Shown: positions 15,151 to 23,664, numbered from the stretch's first letter. The stretch: DNA of 35,625 bases from Salinicoccus sp. UBA3372 (GCA_002360325.1 DEQG01000066.1:26075-61699); one strand, 5' to 3'. The notes: generated by a model not told the origin, from the sequence alone. Translations and numbers: made by a program.

Positions 15151-15993
15151 ATGGATAAGAGCTGGTTTTTCATACCAGGCAGCAAAGATAAATTTCTGGC
15201 AAAATCAACAGAGCTGAAAGCTGACATAATCATCTTCGACCTCGAAGACAGCGTCGTACCCAAAGAAAAAGATGAAGCCAGAGAGAAAATAAAACCATGG
15301 TTGAACAACAAAACCATTTCAGCAAAAAAATATGTAAGAGTTAATGAAATCGACAGTACATTTTTTATCGATGATATCAGAAGGCTTGTCAATGAAGGGC
15401 CGGACGGTTTTATTTTACCCAAGACCAATAGTAAGGATGATATCAAAATACTTGATTACTTGATTACCATTTTTGAAAAACAGAACAATACGAAGTTGGG
15501 GCATATTAAGATTGTCCCGCTTATAGAAACAAGCGCAGGCATATTGAATGCAGCGGATATCGCTGCAGAGAGCAGCCGTATAGAGGCGATGGCGTTTGGC
15601 GCAGAGGACTACATGCTGGACTCAGGCATTCCAGCGGACAGCAGCCAGTCACTCCTTCATGCCAGATCCACTCTCGTTGCCGCATCCGGTGCCGCTGGAA
15701 TCAGTCCGCCCGTCGATTCGGTCTTCACCGATTTCAATGACGAGGATGGTCTGAAAGAAGCATCAAAACTAAGCAGAGGCTTCGGTTTCCAGGGCCGGCT
15801 GGTGATTCATCCGAAACAGATTGTAACCGTCAATGAAGTGTACGCGCCTACAGCTTCGGAAATCAAAGAGGCCGAAAAAATAGTCAATGCATTCAAGACA
15901 TCCATGGATGACGGCAACGGTGCCATCGAAGTCGACGGCAAAATGATAGACCCGCCAGTTTATGAGCGTGCAAAAAAATTATTGGAAATGTAA
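15151..15993 (+). CDS. HpcH/HpaI-CitE-family lyase (citramalyl-CoA/malyl-CoA/beta-hydroxyacyl-CoA lyase-like)
   Basis: A 280-residue TIM-barrel protein. WFFIPGSKDKFLAKS opens it, with FDLEDSVVP (29-37), the substrate-binding Arg in YVRVN (R63), VPLIETSAGI with metal ligand Glu126, and FGAEDYMLD with Asp153. RLVIHPKQI near the C-terminus closes the barrel. These are the Mg-dependent CoA-ester lyase motifs, found in CitE, malyl-CoA lyase and citramalyl-CoA lyase. No citrate lyase alpha or gamma subunit genes are present, so it is not part of citrate lyase. With a CoA-transferase and MaoC hydratase directly downstream, cleavage of (S)-citramalyl-CoA to acetyl-CoA and pyruvate is the favoured role. 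It is the first gene of its operon, and the ATG has AAAAGGAG upstream. Confidence 0.82.
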   Translation: MDKSWFFIPGSKDKFLAKSTELKADIIIFDLEDSVVPKEKDEAREKIKPWLNNKTISAKKYVRVNEIDSTFFIDDIRRLVNEGPDGFILPKTNSKDDIKILDYLITIFEKQNNTKLGHIKIVPLIETSAGILNAADIAAESSRIEAMAFGAEDYMLDSGIPADSSQSLLHARSTLVAASGAAGISPPVDSVFTDFNDEDGLKEASKLSRGFGFQGRLVIHPKQIVTVNEVYAPTASEIKEAEKIVNAFKTSMDDGNGAIEVDGKMIDPPVYERAKKLLEM

Positions 15994-16002
15994 ACGTTTT
16001 TA
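15989..16002. promoter_or_regulatory. Weak cre-like site at the CitE/CoA-transferase junction
   Basis: TGTAAACGTTTTTA matches the cre consensus TGWAARCGYTWNCW at all but one position. It spans the stop codon of the CitE-like gene. Internal cre sites can act as roadblocks, but a chance match is possible. Confidence 0.3.
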
Positions 16003-16017
16003 TATAGGAGGAATTTA

Positions 16018-17166
16018 ATGTTACCACTAGAAGGTGTCACAGTTGTTTCTTTGGAACAGGCGATCGCAGTCCCTTTTGCCACCAGACAGCTGGCTGATCT
16101 TGGTGCCAGGGTCATTAAAGTCGAGCGCCCTGAAGTCGGAGACTTTGCAAGAGGCTACGATACAACCGTCAATGGAATGTCGAGCCATTTTGTCTGGACG
16201 AACCGTTCCAAAGAGTCAATCGCTTTAAATTTAAAAGATGAAGATGATAAAGAAGTCCTTGATAAACTGCTTGAAAAGGCCGATGTGTTCATTCAGAATC
16301 TCGCGCCCGGCGCTATCGAACGAATGGGCCTCGTCCCTGAAGATATGGTTGAAGAACATCCTGAGCTGATCGTCTGCAGCCTGTCCGGCTATGGCAAAGG
16401 CGGGCCTTATGAACAGAAAAAGGCTTATGACTTGCTTGTGCAGTGCGAGGCGGGTCTCGTGTCCGTTACAGGTACAGAAGATGAACCCTCCAAAGCGGGG
16501 ATATCCATCGCTGACATCGCAGCCGGCATGTATGCATATACCGGCGTGCTGACAGCACTGATGAACCGTATGAAAACAGGTAAGGGCACAGTGCTTGAAG
16601 TATCGATGCTGGAAGCGCTCGGGGAGTGGATGGGCTACCCTGCCTACTACGCTCAATACGGCGGTAAAGAACCGAGCCGCGCCGGCGCAAGCCATTCTAC
16701 AATCTATCCATACGGACCGTTCAGGTGCGGGGATGACAAGACCGTATTTATCGGTCTGCAAAATGAAAGGGAGTGGGCACAGTTCTGTAAGGATGTTTTA
16801 AATGATGAAGCATTATCACAGGACGAACGTTTCAATGCAAACTATTTACGTTCCGAAAACAGGGATGAGTTGAAATCCATCATCGAAGAAGCATTCTCGG
16901 AACTCACTTCCGACGTGGTGATCAACAGAGTTGAAAATGCGAAAATCGCCAATGCGAGATTAAATAATATGAAAGATTTCTTTAATCATCCGCAGCTGAA
17001 GGCAAGAAACCGCTGGAGAGAAATTGAAACCCCAAGGGGAAACATCGCTTCACTCATTCCTCCGGTGACTTCGAAAGACTATGAGCCTGTAATGAAAAAT
17101 GTACCCGCACTCGGGGAACATACAGAAAAAATATTGGAAGAACTGGGCATTTCAACTCAATCATAA
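16018..17166 (+). CDS. Family III (CaiB/BaiF) CoA-transferase
   Basis: A 382-residue protein with the family III opening LEGVTVVSLEQAIAVPFATR, DLGARVIKVERPEVGD (28-42), VWTNRSKESIALNLK and SLSGYGKGGPY. The nucleophile is Asp138 in KKAYDLLVQ. The enzyme moves CoA between carboxylic acids through an aspartyl anhydride. Within this operon it would activate a dicarboxylate such as mesaconate, itaconate, citramalate or methylsuccinate, with acetyl- or succinyl-CoA as donor. An intramolecular transfer, as in mesaconyl-CoA C1-C4 transferase of the same family, is an alternative. AGGAGG precedes the ATG, and spacing to the next gene is 19 bases. Confidence 0.9.
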   Translation: MLPLEGVTVVSLEQAIAVPFATRQLADLGARVIKVERPEVGDFARGYDTTVNGMSSHFVWTNRSKESIALNLKDEDDKEVLDKLLEKADVFIQNLAPGAIERMGLVPEDMVEEHPELIVCSLSGYGKGGPYEQKKAYDLLVQCEAGLVSVTGTEDEPSKAGISIADIAAGMYAYTGVLTALMNRMKTGKGTVLEVSMLEALGEWMGYPAYYAQYGGKEPSRAGASHSTIYPYGPFRCGDDKTVFIGLQNEREWAQFCKDVLNDEALSQDERFNANYLRSENRDELKSIIEEAFSELTSDVVINRVENAKIANARLNNMKDFFNHPQLKARNRWREIETPRGNIASLIPPVTSKDYEPVMKNVPALGEHTEKILEELGISTQS

Positions 17167-17185
17167 AACAACAGGAGGAATTTTA

Positions 17186-17707
17186 ATGAGTGTACAAGAA
17201 GGTTGGACCGGCCGTTATTTTGAAGACTTTACAGAAGGGGACATCTATCCCCATCCGCTGGGCCGGACTGTTACAAAGACAGACAATATTTATATGACAT
17301 TATTAACCCAGAATACGAATCCGATTCACTTTGATGATTATTATTCCGAGAAGACCGATTTTGGTAAACCACTTGTTGACTCTACTTTCACGCTCGCGCT
17401 TGTCACCGGTCAGTCAGTGACGGATATTTCACAAAATGCGATGGCCAATCTCGGCTGGGATAACATCAGACTACCGAAGCCTGTATTCGAAGGCGATACT
17501 ATCTATTCTTACTCTGAAGTCACCGGCCTGCGTGAATCAAAGTCGCGTCCGAACGTCGGTATCGTCAATGTCAAGACATACGGCTACAATCAGCGTGCAG
17601 AAGTGGTCATCTCTTTTGACAGAACGATGATGGTCTATAAAAAGGATCATTCACCAAATCGTGAAAATGAACTGCTTGAAAAAGTGCTTAAAAGCCAAAG
17701 CGAATAA
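17186..17707 (+). CDS. MaoC-family hydratase/dehydratase (mesaconyl-CoA/itaconyl-CoA hydratase candidate)
   Basis: A 173-residue single hot-dog protein. RYFEDFTEGDIYPHPLGRTV opens it and the catalytic stretch is LTQNTNPIHFDD (40-51), followed by FGKPLVDSTFTLALVTG. The (R)-specific enoyl-CoA hydratase motif is D-x-N-P-x-H; here the first position is Asn43 with His48 retained. From memory this Asn form is usual in the subgroup found beside CitE-like lyases and CoA-transferases. A longer frame begins at 17099 inside the previous gene, but AGGAGG directly precedes the ATG at 17186. It would add water to an unsaturated C5 acyl-CoA to give the substrate of the CitE-like lyase. The particular isomer is not determinable. 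Confidence 0.85.
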   Translation: MSVQEGWTGRYFEDFTEGDIYPHPLGRTVTKTDNIYMTLLTQNTNPIHFDDYYSEKTDFGKPLVDSTFTLALVTGQSVTDISQNAMANLGWDNIRLPKPVFEGDTIYSYSEVTGLRESKSRPNVGIVNVKTYGYNQRAEVVISFDRTMMVYKKDHSPNRENELLEKVLKSQSE

Positions 17708-17725
17708 ATGAATGGAGGCAGGAGC

Positions 17726-18568
17726 ATGAAAGAAATCAAGTATCAGGACATCGTTGATGAAGTTTCAAGAATCTGCCAGGAGGCGAACTTCGATCTCGGG
17801 GAAGATGTCGTCAACGCATTCAAGGAATCTGTTAAAACAGAGTCTTCCGCAGCCGGTAAAAGTATATTGAACCAGCTGATTGAAAATGCGGATATTGCAA
17901 CGTCAAACCGTGTGCCGATGTGCCAGGATACAGGTGTCTCAGTTTTTTTGGTCAAGCTCGGCCGGAACTGCCACATTACAGGCGGCAGCCTTGAGGATGC
18001 CATAAATGAAGGTGTCAGAACAGGCTATGACGAAGGCTACCTGAGATATTCCATCGTCGATGACCCGATCAGCCGAAAAAATACAGGAGACAACACACCT
18101 TCGGTCATTCATATCGAATTGGCCGAAGGCGATTCGCTCGAAGTTCAGATGTCCGCAAAAGGCGGTGGTGCTGAAAACATGAGTGCGATGAAGATGCTCA
18201 CACCTTCTGCAGGCTTGAGCGGTGTCAAGGATTTTATCATGCAGACCGTGAAGGAAGCCGGGCCGAATGCCTGTCCGCCATTAGTGGTCGGCATAGGAAT
18301 CGGCGGGAATTTCGAAGTCGCTCCTTATCTTGCTAAAAAGTCGCTGTTCCGTCCTGTCGGTGAGAGACATCCGGTTGAAAGCATCGCCGATCTTGAAAGG
18401 GAGATCCATGAGGCGGTCAATAAACTCGGCATCGGGCCGCAGGGGCTCGGCGGCGATACTACTGCACTCGATATAAAGATTGAAACAGCACCTTGTCATA
18501 TTGCAGCGCTTCCTGTTGCTGTCAACTTGAACTGTCATGCAAGCAGACATAAAAATTTCGTCATTTGA
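17726..18568 (+). CDS. Class I fumarase/mesaconase/tartrate dehydratase, alpha subunit
   Basis: A 280-residue N-terminal-type subunit of iron-sulfur class I hydro-lyases. Likely 4Fe-4S ligands are Cys66 (VPMCQDTG), Cys183 (NACPPLVVGIGIGG) and Cys270 (LNCHASRH). DNTPSVIHIE and GGGAENMSAMKML are conserved substrate loops. It pairs with the next gene to form an oxygen-sensitive dehydratase. Known activities of the family are fumarate/malate, mesaconate/(S)-citramalate and tartrate/oxaloacetate. The operon context favours mesaconase. The frame can be extended to 17708, but GGAGG lies within the extension, so 17726 is used. Confidence 0.88.
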   Translation: MKEIKYQDIVDEVSRICQEANFDLGEDVVNAFKESVKTESSAAGKSILNQLIENADIATSNRVPMCQDTGVSVFLVKLGRNCHITGGSLEDAINEGVRTGYDEGYLRYSIVDDPISRKNTGDNTPSVIHIELAEGDSLEVQMSAKGGGAENMSAMKMLTPSAGLSGVKDFIMQTVKEAGPNACPPLVVGIGIGGNFEVAPYLAKKSLFRPVGERHPVESIADLEREIHEAVNKLGIGPQGLGGDTTALDIKIETAPCHIAALPVAVNLNCHASRHKNFVI

Positions 18569-18578
18569 GGAGGACGGT

Positions 18579-19133
18579 ATGGCTGAAATACATTTGGAAG
18601 TGCCATTTGAAGATGGTGAGATAGAAAAACTGAAGAGCGGAGACACAGTGATGTTATCCGGCACCATATACACCGCGAGGGATGCCGCACATAAACGCAT
18701 GACGGAACAGCTTGATAAAGGTGAAGAGCTTCCTGTCGATCTTGACGGCCAGGTCATCTACTACGTCGGACCTACGCCGGCAAAGCCCGGTCAGGCCATA
18801 GGGTCAGCAGGACCGACGACGAGCAGCCGCATGGATGCCTACACCCCGGCCCTTTTAGAGCGCGGCCTTAAAGGAATGATAGGGAAGGGCTACCGGAGTG
18901 AAGAGGTCATAGATTCCATCAGGGACAATAAGGCGGTCTACATGGTGGCAATCGGCGGTACAGGCGCACTGCTCGCGCAAAAGATAAACAGTTCAGAACT
19001 CGTAGCATATGAAGAACTCGGCACAGAAGCCATCCGCAGACTAGAAGTCGAAAATTTCCCCTGCATTGTGATTCATGACAGTGAGGGCAATGACTTCTAT
19101 AAAAGTTCACAGCAATCATTCAGTAACAACTGA
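18579..19133 (+). CDS. Class I fumarase/mesaconase/tartrate dehydratase, beta subunit
   Basis: A 184-residue C-terminal-type subunit: LSGTIYTARDAAHKRM (about 27-42), VIYYVGPTPAKPGQ, IGSAGPTTSSRMD and VAIGGTGALLA. These residues complete the substrate pocket of the split class I enzyme. The longer frame from 18537 overlaps the alpha gene and runs through GAGGAGG; the ATG at 18579 is spaced for it and leaves 10 bases after the alpha stop. Subunit sizes (280 and 184) match two-gene class I hydro-lyases of Bacillota and Archaea rather than the single-chain E. coli FumA. Confidence 0.88.
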   Translation: MAEIHLEVPFEDGEIEKLKSGDTVMLSGTIYTARDAAHKRMTEQLDKGEELPVDLDGQVIYYVGPTPAKPGQAIGSAGPTTSSRMDAYTPALLERGLKGMIGKGYRSEEVIDSIRDNKAVYMVAIGGTGALLAQKINSSELVAYEELGTEAIRRLEVENFPCIVIHDSEGNDFYKSSQQSFSNN

Positions 19134-19157
19134 CAAAAATATATTAGGGGGATATAA

Positions 19158-20354
19158 ATGAGCGATTTACTGCCATCAGAGACAATTACTTTGAGTGAAG
19201 AAGAAAGACAGCAGCTGCGTAAAGATGTGAGGGAGTTATGTGATAAATTCGGAAATGAATACTGGAGGGAACTGGATCCCGACCGGAAATATCCTCAGGA
19301 GTTCGTTGACGCTCTGACCCAGGCCGGCTACCTTTCCGTCCTCATCCCGGAGGAATACGGCGGAAAAGGCTACGGCCTGACGGAAGCGACGATCATTTTG
19401 GAAGAAATACATAGAGCAGGCGGTCATGCTGCGGCATGTCACGCTCAGATGTATACGATGGGTTCACTTCTCAGACACGGTAATAAAGAACAGAAAGAGA
19501 AGTATCTGCCCGGCATAGCCAGCGGGGAAATCCGCATGCAGGCGTTCTCGATTACAGAGCCCGAAGCCGGTTCCAATACAACCGCAATTGAAACTTTTGC
19601 CGAGAAGACAGATGACGGATATGTAATCAACGGACATAAAAACTGGACCAGCCGCATCGAACAATCCGACCTTCTGCTTCTATTGGCCAGAACAACACCG
19701 CTTGACCAAGTTGAAAAGAAGTCCAGAGGGATGACTTTATTCCTCGTTGACCTGAGGGAAGTCAGAGAGAATCAGCCTGATGCCCTTGAAGTTGAACCTG
19801 TCAGGACGATGTTCAACTATGCAACAAATAAAATCTGGTACAAAGATATGAAAATACCCTTTGACAGTGTCATCGGTGATGAAGGGAGCGGTTTTAAGTA
19901 TGTACTCGACGGAATGAATGCAGAAAGGATTCTTCTTGCCTCCGAAAGTATCGGGGATGGTTACTTTTTCATAGACCGGGCGGTTGAATATGCAAGTGAA
20001 AGAGAAGTCTTCAACCGAAAGATAGGAGAGAACCAGGGGGTCCAGTTCCCGATTGCGAAAGCATATGCGTCGATTATGGCTGCAGATGCACTCAGATATA
20101 AGGCAGCAGAGAAATTTGATACAGGCGAGAATTGCGGAGAAGAGGCAAACACTGCAAAGCTGATTTCCAGTGAAGCAAGCTGGGAAGCAGCCAATGTGGC
20201 AATCAATACTTATGGGGGAAATGGTTTTGTCGATCAGTATGATATTGAACGCAAATTCAGAGAAACAAGAATGTATCAGGTCGCACCGGTCAATAACAAT
20301 ATGATTCTTTCTTACATTGGGCAGCATGTGCTAGGTATGCCAAGGTCATACTAG
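19158..20354 (+). CDS. Acyl-CoA dehydrogenase family protein
   Basis: A 398-residue flavoenzyme. AFSITEPEAGSN (129-140) binds FAD and substrate, INGHKNWTSR (157-166) contacts flavin, and NTYGGNGFVDQYDIER (350-365) lies near the C-terminus. The usual YEGT catalytic Glu of medium- and short-chain enzymes is absent: the region reads MYQVAPVNNN. Glu256 in MNAERILLAS lies at the position used as base in isovaleryl-CoA and long-chain enzymes, which accept branched acyl groups. It follows the hydratase genes by 24 bases in the same operon. Oxidation of methylsuccinyl-CoA or another branched acyl-CoA to the substrate of the MaoC protein is a consistent, unproven role. An electron-transfer flavoprotein must come from elsewhere. 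Confidence 0.88.
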   Translation: MSDLLPSETITLSEEERQQLRKDVRELCDKFGNEYWRELDPDRKYPQEFVDALTQAGYLSVLIPEEYGGKGYGLTEATIILEEIHRAGGHAAACHAQMYTMGSLLRHGNKEQKEKYLPGIASGEIRMQAFSITEPEAGSNTTAIETFAEKTDDGYVINGHKNWTSRIEQSDLLLLLARTTPLDQVEKKSRGMTLFLVDLREVRENQPDALEVEPVRTMFNYATNKIWYKDMKIPFDSVIGDEGSGFKYVLDGMNAERILLASESIGDGYFFIDRAVEYASEREVFNRKIGENQGVQFPIAKAYASIMAADALRYKAAEKFDTGENCGEEANTAKLISSEASWEAANVAINTYGGNGFVDQYDIERKFRETRMYQVAPVNNNMILSYIGQHVLGMPRSY

Positions 20355-20382
20355 GCAACTAAAAGATAAAGGGGATTTTAAA

Positions 20383-21441
20383 ATGAAGAAATTCTGGTTA
20401 TTGTTCAGCACGATGATTATCGCAGTCGTTCTTGCAGCATGTGGAGACGAAGGGGCAGGTGACGGAGGAGAAGCAGAGGCGGATTTTGAAGAAAATGATT
20501 ATCCTTCCACAGTGACAATCGGTACAGCTTCCCAGGGCGGTACTTACTATATCTGGGGCGGCGGACTGGCATCATTGCTTGAAGAACACCTCGATGTCAC
20601 TTCAAACGTTGAAGTGACCGGCGGGCCGGTACATAACATCCAGCTGCTGGATGTTGATGATGTGCAGCTCGGCATGGTCACAGAGGGACCGCTTTATGAA
20701 GGTTATACAGGTGAAGGTGATTGGGCAGAGCAGGAGTATACAGATATCCGTGTAATCTTCCCGATGTATGATACACCGTTCAACTGGTTCTCTTTACAGT
20801 CAACAGGAGCTGAGAGCATTGAAGACCATGAAGGCGAACGTGTAGGCGTCGGCCCTGCCGGCGGTACCCCGGGTACTTACAACCCGATCATCTATGATGT
20901 TCTGGGCATCGAAACAGGTGACCAGGTTGCAGCAGGAGCAAGTGACATGGTTTCACAGATGCTTGACGGCCAGCTTGAGCATATAGGTTTCTCCGCAGGT
21001 CTTCCGATTTCAGCGGTTGTAGAAGCAGAAACACAGGCTGACATTAACATTTACGGTATCGACGGTGAGAGCCGTGAAGCGGTGATGGAAGAGCTGCCGT
21101 ACTTTAAAGAATTCACTATTCCTGAGGACACTTATGAATCTCAGGACGGCGACATCGAAACCATTGCACAGTTCAACTACGGCGTAGTACAAAAAGAAGC
21201 AAACTCTGAATTCGTATACGATCTTGTAAAAGCCTACCACGAAAATATCGATCAGATGATCAACACTCACAACTCTGCTTCTGAAGCAGAAGATCCTGAA
21301 GTGATTACAAATAATACTGACTATCCGATGCATCCGGGTGCAATCAAGTACTATGAAGAAATCGGAGTAGAGCTTCCGGAAGAAGTTTATCCTGATGAGT
21401 GGGATGGAAGCGCTGACAGCGAAGAGGAAGACAGCGAGTAA
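20383..21441 (+). CDS. TAXI-family TRAP transporter solute-binding lipoprotein
   Basis: A 352-residue lipoprotein. The signal peptide ends in the lipobox LAAC with Cys20, followed by an acidic linker. The mature part opens with VTIGTASQGGTYYIWGGGLA, the standard TAXI opening, then VEVTGGPVHNIQLL and GVGPAGGTPGTYNP. TAXI receptors capture small carboxylates, glutamate or related anions and pass them to fused TRAP permeases such as the next gene. The acidic C-terminus (DSEEEDSE) suits a halotolerant cell surface. Position directly after the catabolic enzymes implies uptake of the pathway substrate. Confidence 0.92.
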   Translation: MKKFWLLFSTMIIAVVLAACGDEGAGDGGEAEADFEENDYPSTVTIGTASQGGTYYIWGGGLASLLEEHLDVTSNVEVTGGPVHNIQLLDVDDVQLGMVTEGPLYEGYTGEGDWAEQEYTDIRVIFPMYDTPFNWFSLQSTGAESIEDHEGERVGVGPAGGTPGTYNPIIYDVLGIETGDQVAAGASDMVSQMLDGQLEHIGFSAGLPISAVVEAETQADINIYGIDGESREAVMEELPYFKEFTIPEDTYESQDGDIETIAQFNYGVVQKEANSEFVYDLVKAYHENIDQMINTHNSASEAEDPEVITNNTDYPMHPGAIKYYEEIGVELPEEVYPDEWDGSADSEEEDSE

Positions 21442-21474
21442 ATATTACATTGAGGATTCAGCTTGCCATTAATT

Positions 21475-21495
21475 AGCCGGGGAAGTTTCCCGGCT
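21475..21495 (+). terminator. Intercistronic hairpin between receptor and permease genes
   Basis: AGCCGGGGAA and TTTCCCGGCT form a strong 10-bp stem with at most two mismatches, followed by GGTTTT. The T tract is poor, so partial attenuation or 3' end protection of the receptor mRNA is likelier than full termination. This arrangement gives more receptor than permease. Confidence 0.6.
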
Positions 21496-21524
21496 GGTTT
21501 TAAAAGGCGTAAGGGGGGAAAGCT

Positions 21525-23609
21525 TTGAGCAATAAAAAGCCTGATAACAATAACATTGAGGATAAAGATTTTAAAGACAGGGAGAAAATGCAGGACACGG
21601 AAAACAACGGGGAAAAAGAGAATATACTGAAAGATGAACCTGATTTTACCGAGGATGGAAAAATTGATACTGAAATGGTGGAGGACTCTCTTGAAGAGTC
21701 GGAATCCACCAGAAAGTTTTCCGGGTGGAAAAAATATCTGTTCATGTCCATTGCCGTCGTCGGTGCGCTTTATCATTTATATATTTTAAACTTCAATCCC
21801 ATTGATCCATGGGTATTTAGAAGTAACCACGTCGTTTTTGGTACGGTTTTGAGTTTAATGTTTTATAAAGGATGGAAAACGAAGTCCAATAAAATACCGA
21901 TCATCGACTGGGTACTGATTGCGGCTGCTATATTCATCGGTTATTACATAGCTGCCAATCTGACAACTTTAGTATTCCGTTTCGGGGTTGCTCCTACAAC
22001 GATGGATGTTATTGTTGCAACAGTCGGAATCCTTCTCGTTTTAGAAATTACAAGAAGATCAAGCGGTTGGATGCTTCCTATACTGGCGGGTATCTTTATT
22101 GCCTATTCTTTTCTTGGACCTTATTTACCGGGAATTTTAAATCACAACGGCTATGCATTTGACAGATTCATCACTTATATTTACGGACTGGACGGTGTAT
22201 TTGGAATTACGACCGATGTATCTTCCAAATATATTATATTGTTCATTATATTTGGTGCCTTTTTACAAATGTCCGGTGTCGGTCAATATTTCATAGATGT
22301 TGCTTTCAGATTAGCAGGGTGGATGCGCGGCGGACCCGCAAAGGTTGCAGTCTTTGCTTCTGCCCTCATGGGTATGATCAATGGTACCTCGGCGGGTAAC
22401 GTAGTCGCAACGGGGTCTTTGACCATCCCTTTAATGAAGAAGACCGGCTACAGACCTCAATTTGCCGCAGCTACAGAAGCAACTGCTTCAGCAGGCGGTC
22501 AGATTTTACCGCCGATCATGGGTGCAGGTGCGTTCCTGATGGCGGAAATTACGGGTATAGCTTATTCGGAAATCATTATTGCCGCCATTATACCGGCAAT
22601 ACTATATTTCGTATCTGTATACTTCATGGTTGATTTCCAGGCTTTAAAAGATGATTTAAAAGGGGTGCCCCGAAATCTTTTGCCTGAAACGGCGAAACTT
22701 GTCAAGCAGGCATACTTGTTCATACCGATCATTTTACTCATCTTTCTATTGGTGAGCGGTTACAGCGTTATATTCGCCGGTACGGTCGGTATTGTCCTGT
22801 GTTTCGTTTTAAGCCTGTTCAGAAAAGAAACACGCATGGGAATCGTCAAAGTTCTCGAGGCACTCGAACTTGGTATGAAAAATTCATTGCAGCTCATCGC
22901 AATTATTGCCACCGCAGGTATTATCGTCGGTGTCATCGCCTTGACCGGTGTGGGTCAGAGATTCAGTACAATGCTTCTCACAATTGCTGATAACAACATA
23001 CTCATCGCTCTGGTATTTGCGATGTTACTGTCCATCATTCTCGGTATGGGCATGCCGACGACGGCTGCATATGCGGTTGCCGCTTCAGTGGTTGCTCCCG
23101 GCCTGGTGAGAATGGGCATGGAGCCGCTGCTTGCACATATGTTTGTATTTTATTATGCAGTAATTTCAGCGATTACACCTCCGGTTGCTCTGGCTGCCTT
23201 TGCCGCAGCGGGAATCACCGGCACTGATCCCATGAAAACTGCAGCAGAAGCATTCAAAATCGGACTTGCAGCATTCATTGTTCCGTTCATGATGTTCTAT
23301 AGTCCTGAGCTCTTACTATTAAGCGACGATAATCTGGCAATCATACTGGCAGTAATCACTGCACTGATCGGTGTCTATTTCCTGTCAGCTGCTGTGCAGG
23401 GCTGGTTCTTCAGGAAAAGAACCACATGGTATACAAGAGTATTACTTCTTGCGATTGCCGTCTTACTGATGCTTTCAGGGCTGACGACAGATGCGATTGC
23501 ACTTGGACTGATTGTTGTTGCATTCATGATTCAGAAATTTGTAAATAAAAGGGAGCCTCATCAGAAGAATCTCGCATCTGAAAATGGAGATAATGTGAAC
23601 ACGACGTAA
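21525..23609 (+). CDS. TRAP transporter permease, 4TM/12TM fusion (DctQM-type)
   Basis: A 694-residue protein. Residues 1-65 are hydrophilic and strongly charged, an unusual length of cytosolic leader. Helices of the small (Q) part lie at about 68-160 and the large (M) part runs from about 170 on. The signature NGTSAGNVVATGSLTIPLMK, followed by TEATASAGGQILPP and later GMGMPTTAAYAVAASVVAPG, belongs to TAXI-partnered fused permeases. It uses a sodium gradient to import the ligand delivered by the receptor. The start is TTG at 21525 after AAGGGGGG. Three further helices at the C-terminus (about 600-680) match the longer TRAP fusion class. It ends at a strong terminator. Confidence 0.92.
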   Translation: MSNKKPDNNNIEDKDFKDREKMQDTENNGEKENILKDEPDFTEDGKIDTEMVEDSLEESESTRKFSGWKKYLFMSIAVVGALYHLYILNFNPIDPWVFRSNHVVFGTVLSLMFYKGWKTKSNKIPIIDWVLIAAAIFIGYYIAANLTTLVFRFGVAPTTMDVIVATVGILLVLEITRRSSGWMLPILAGIFIAYSFLGPYLPGILNHNGYAFDRFITYIYGLDGVFGITTDVSSKYIILFIIFGAFLQMSGVGQYFIDVAFRLAGWMRGGPAKVAVFASALMGMINGTSAGNVVATGSLTIPLMKKTGYRPQFAAATEATASAGGQILPPIMGAGAFLMAEITGIAYSEIIIAAIIPAILYFVSVYFMVDFQALKDDLKGVPRNLLPETAKLVKQAYLFIPIILLIFLLVSGYSVIFAGTVGIVLCFVLSLFRKETRMGIVKVLEALELGMKNSLQLIAIIATAGIIVGVIALTGVGQRFSTMLLTIADNNILIALVFAMLLSIILGMGMPTTAAYAVAASVVAPGLVRMGMEPLLAHMFVFYYAVISAITPPVALAAFAAAGITGTDPMKTAAEAFKIGLAAFIVPFMMFYSPELLLLSDDNLAIILAVITALIGVYFLSAAVQGWFFRKRTTWYTRVLLLAIAVLLMLSGLTTDAIALGLIVVAFMIQKFVNKREPHQKNLASENGDNVNTT

Positions 23610-23623
23610 ATAATGAGTACTGG

Positions 23624-23655
23624 AAATACAGCATTTGATTATGCTGTATTTCTTT
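23624..23655 (+). terminator. Terminator after the TRAP permease gene
   Basis: Perfect 11-bp arms AAATACAGCAT and ATGCTGTATTT with a TTGATT loop are followed by CTTT. This closes the catabolic/TRAP operon. Confidence 0.85.
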
Positions 23656-23664
23656 ACATATAAT
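23635..23664 (+). promoter_or_regulatory. Promoter candidate of the DASS transporter gene
   Basis: TTGATT (23635-23640, the loop of the preceding terminator) and TATAAT (23659-23664) are 18 bp apart. The resulting mRNA would begin only about 12 bases before the preferred ATG, so the call is tentative. Confidence 0.35.

Noticed and set aside
15151..15993. Citrate lyase beta subunit
   Set aside because: No alpha (citF), gamma (citD) or accessory (citC, citG, citX) genes are nearby; the lone CitE-like lyase acts on CoA esters.
17726..19133. Naming the split hydro-lyase L-tartrate dehydratase (TtdAB) or a TCA cycle fumarase
   Set aside because: Motifs are common to fumarase, mesaconase and tartrate dehydratase. 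Context favours a C5 acid but does not decide, so no symbol was given.
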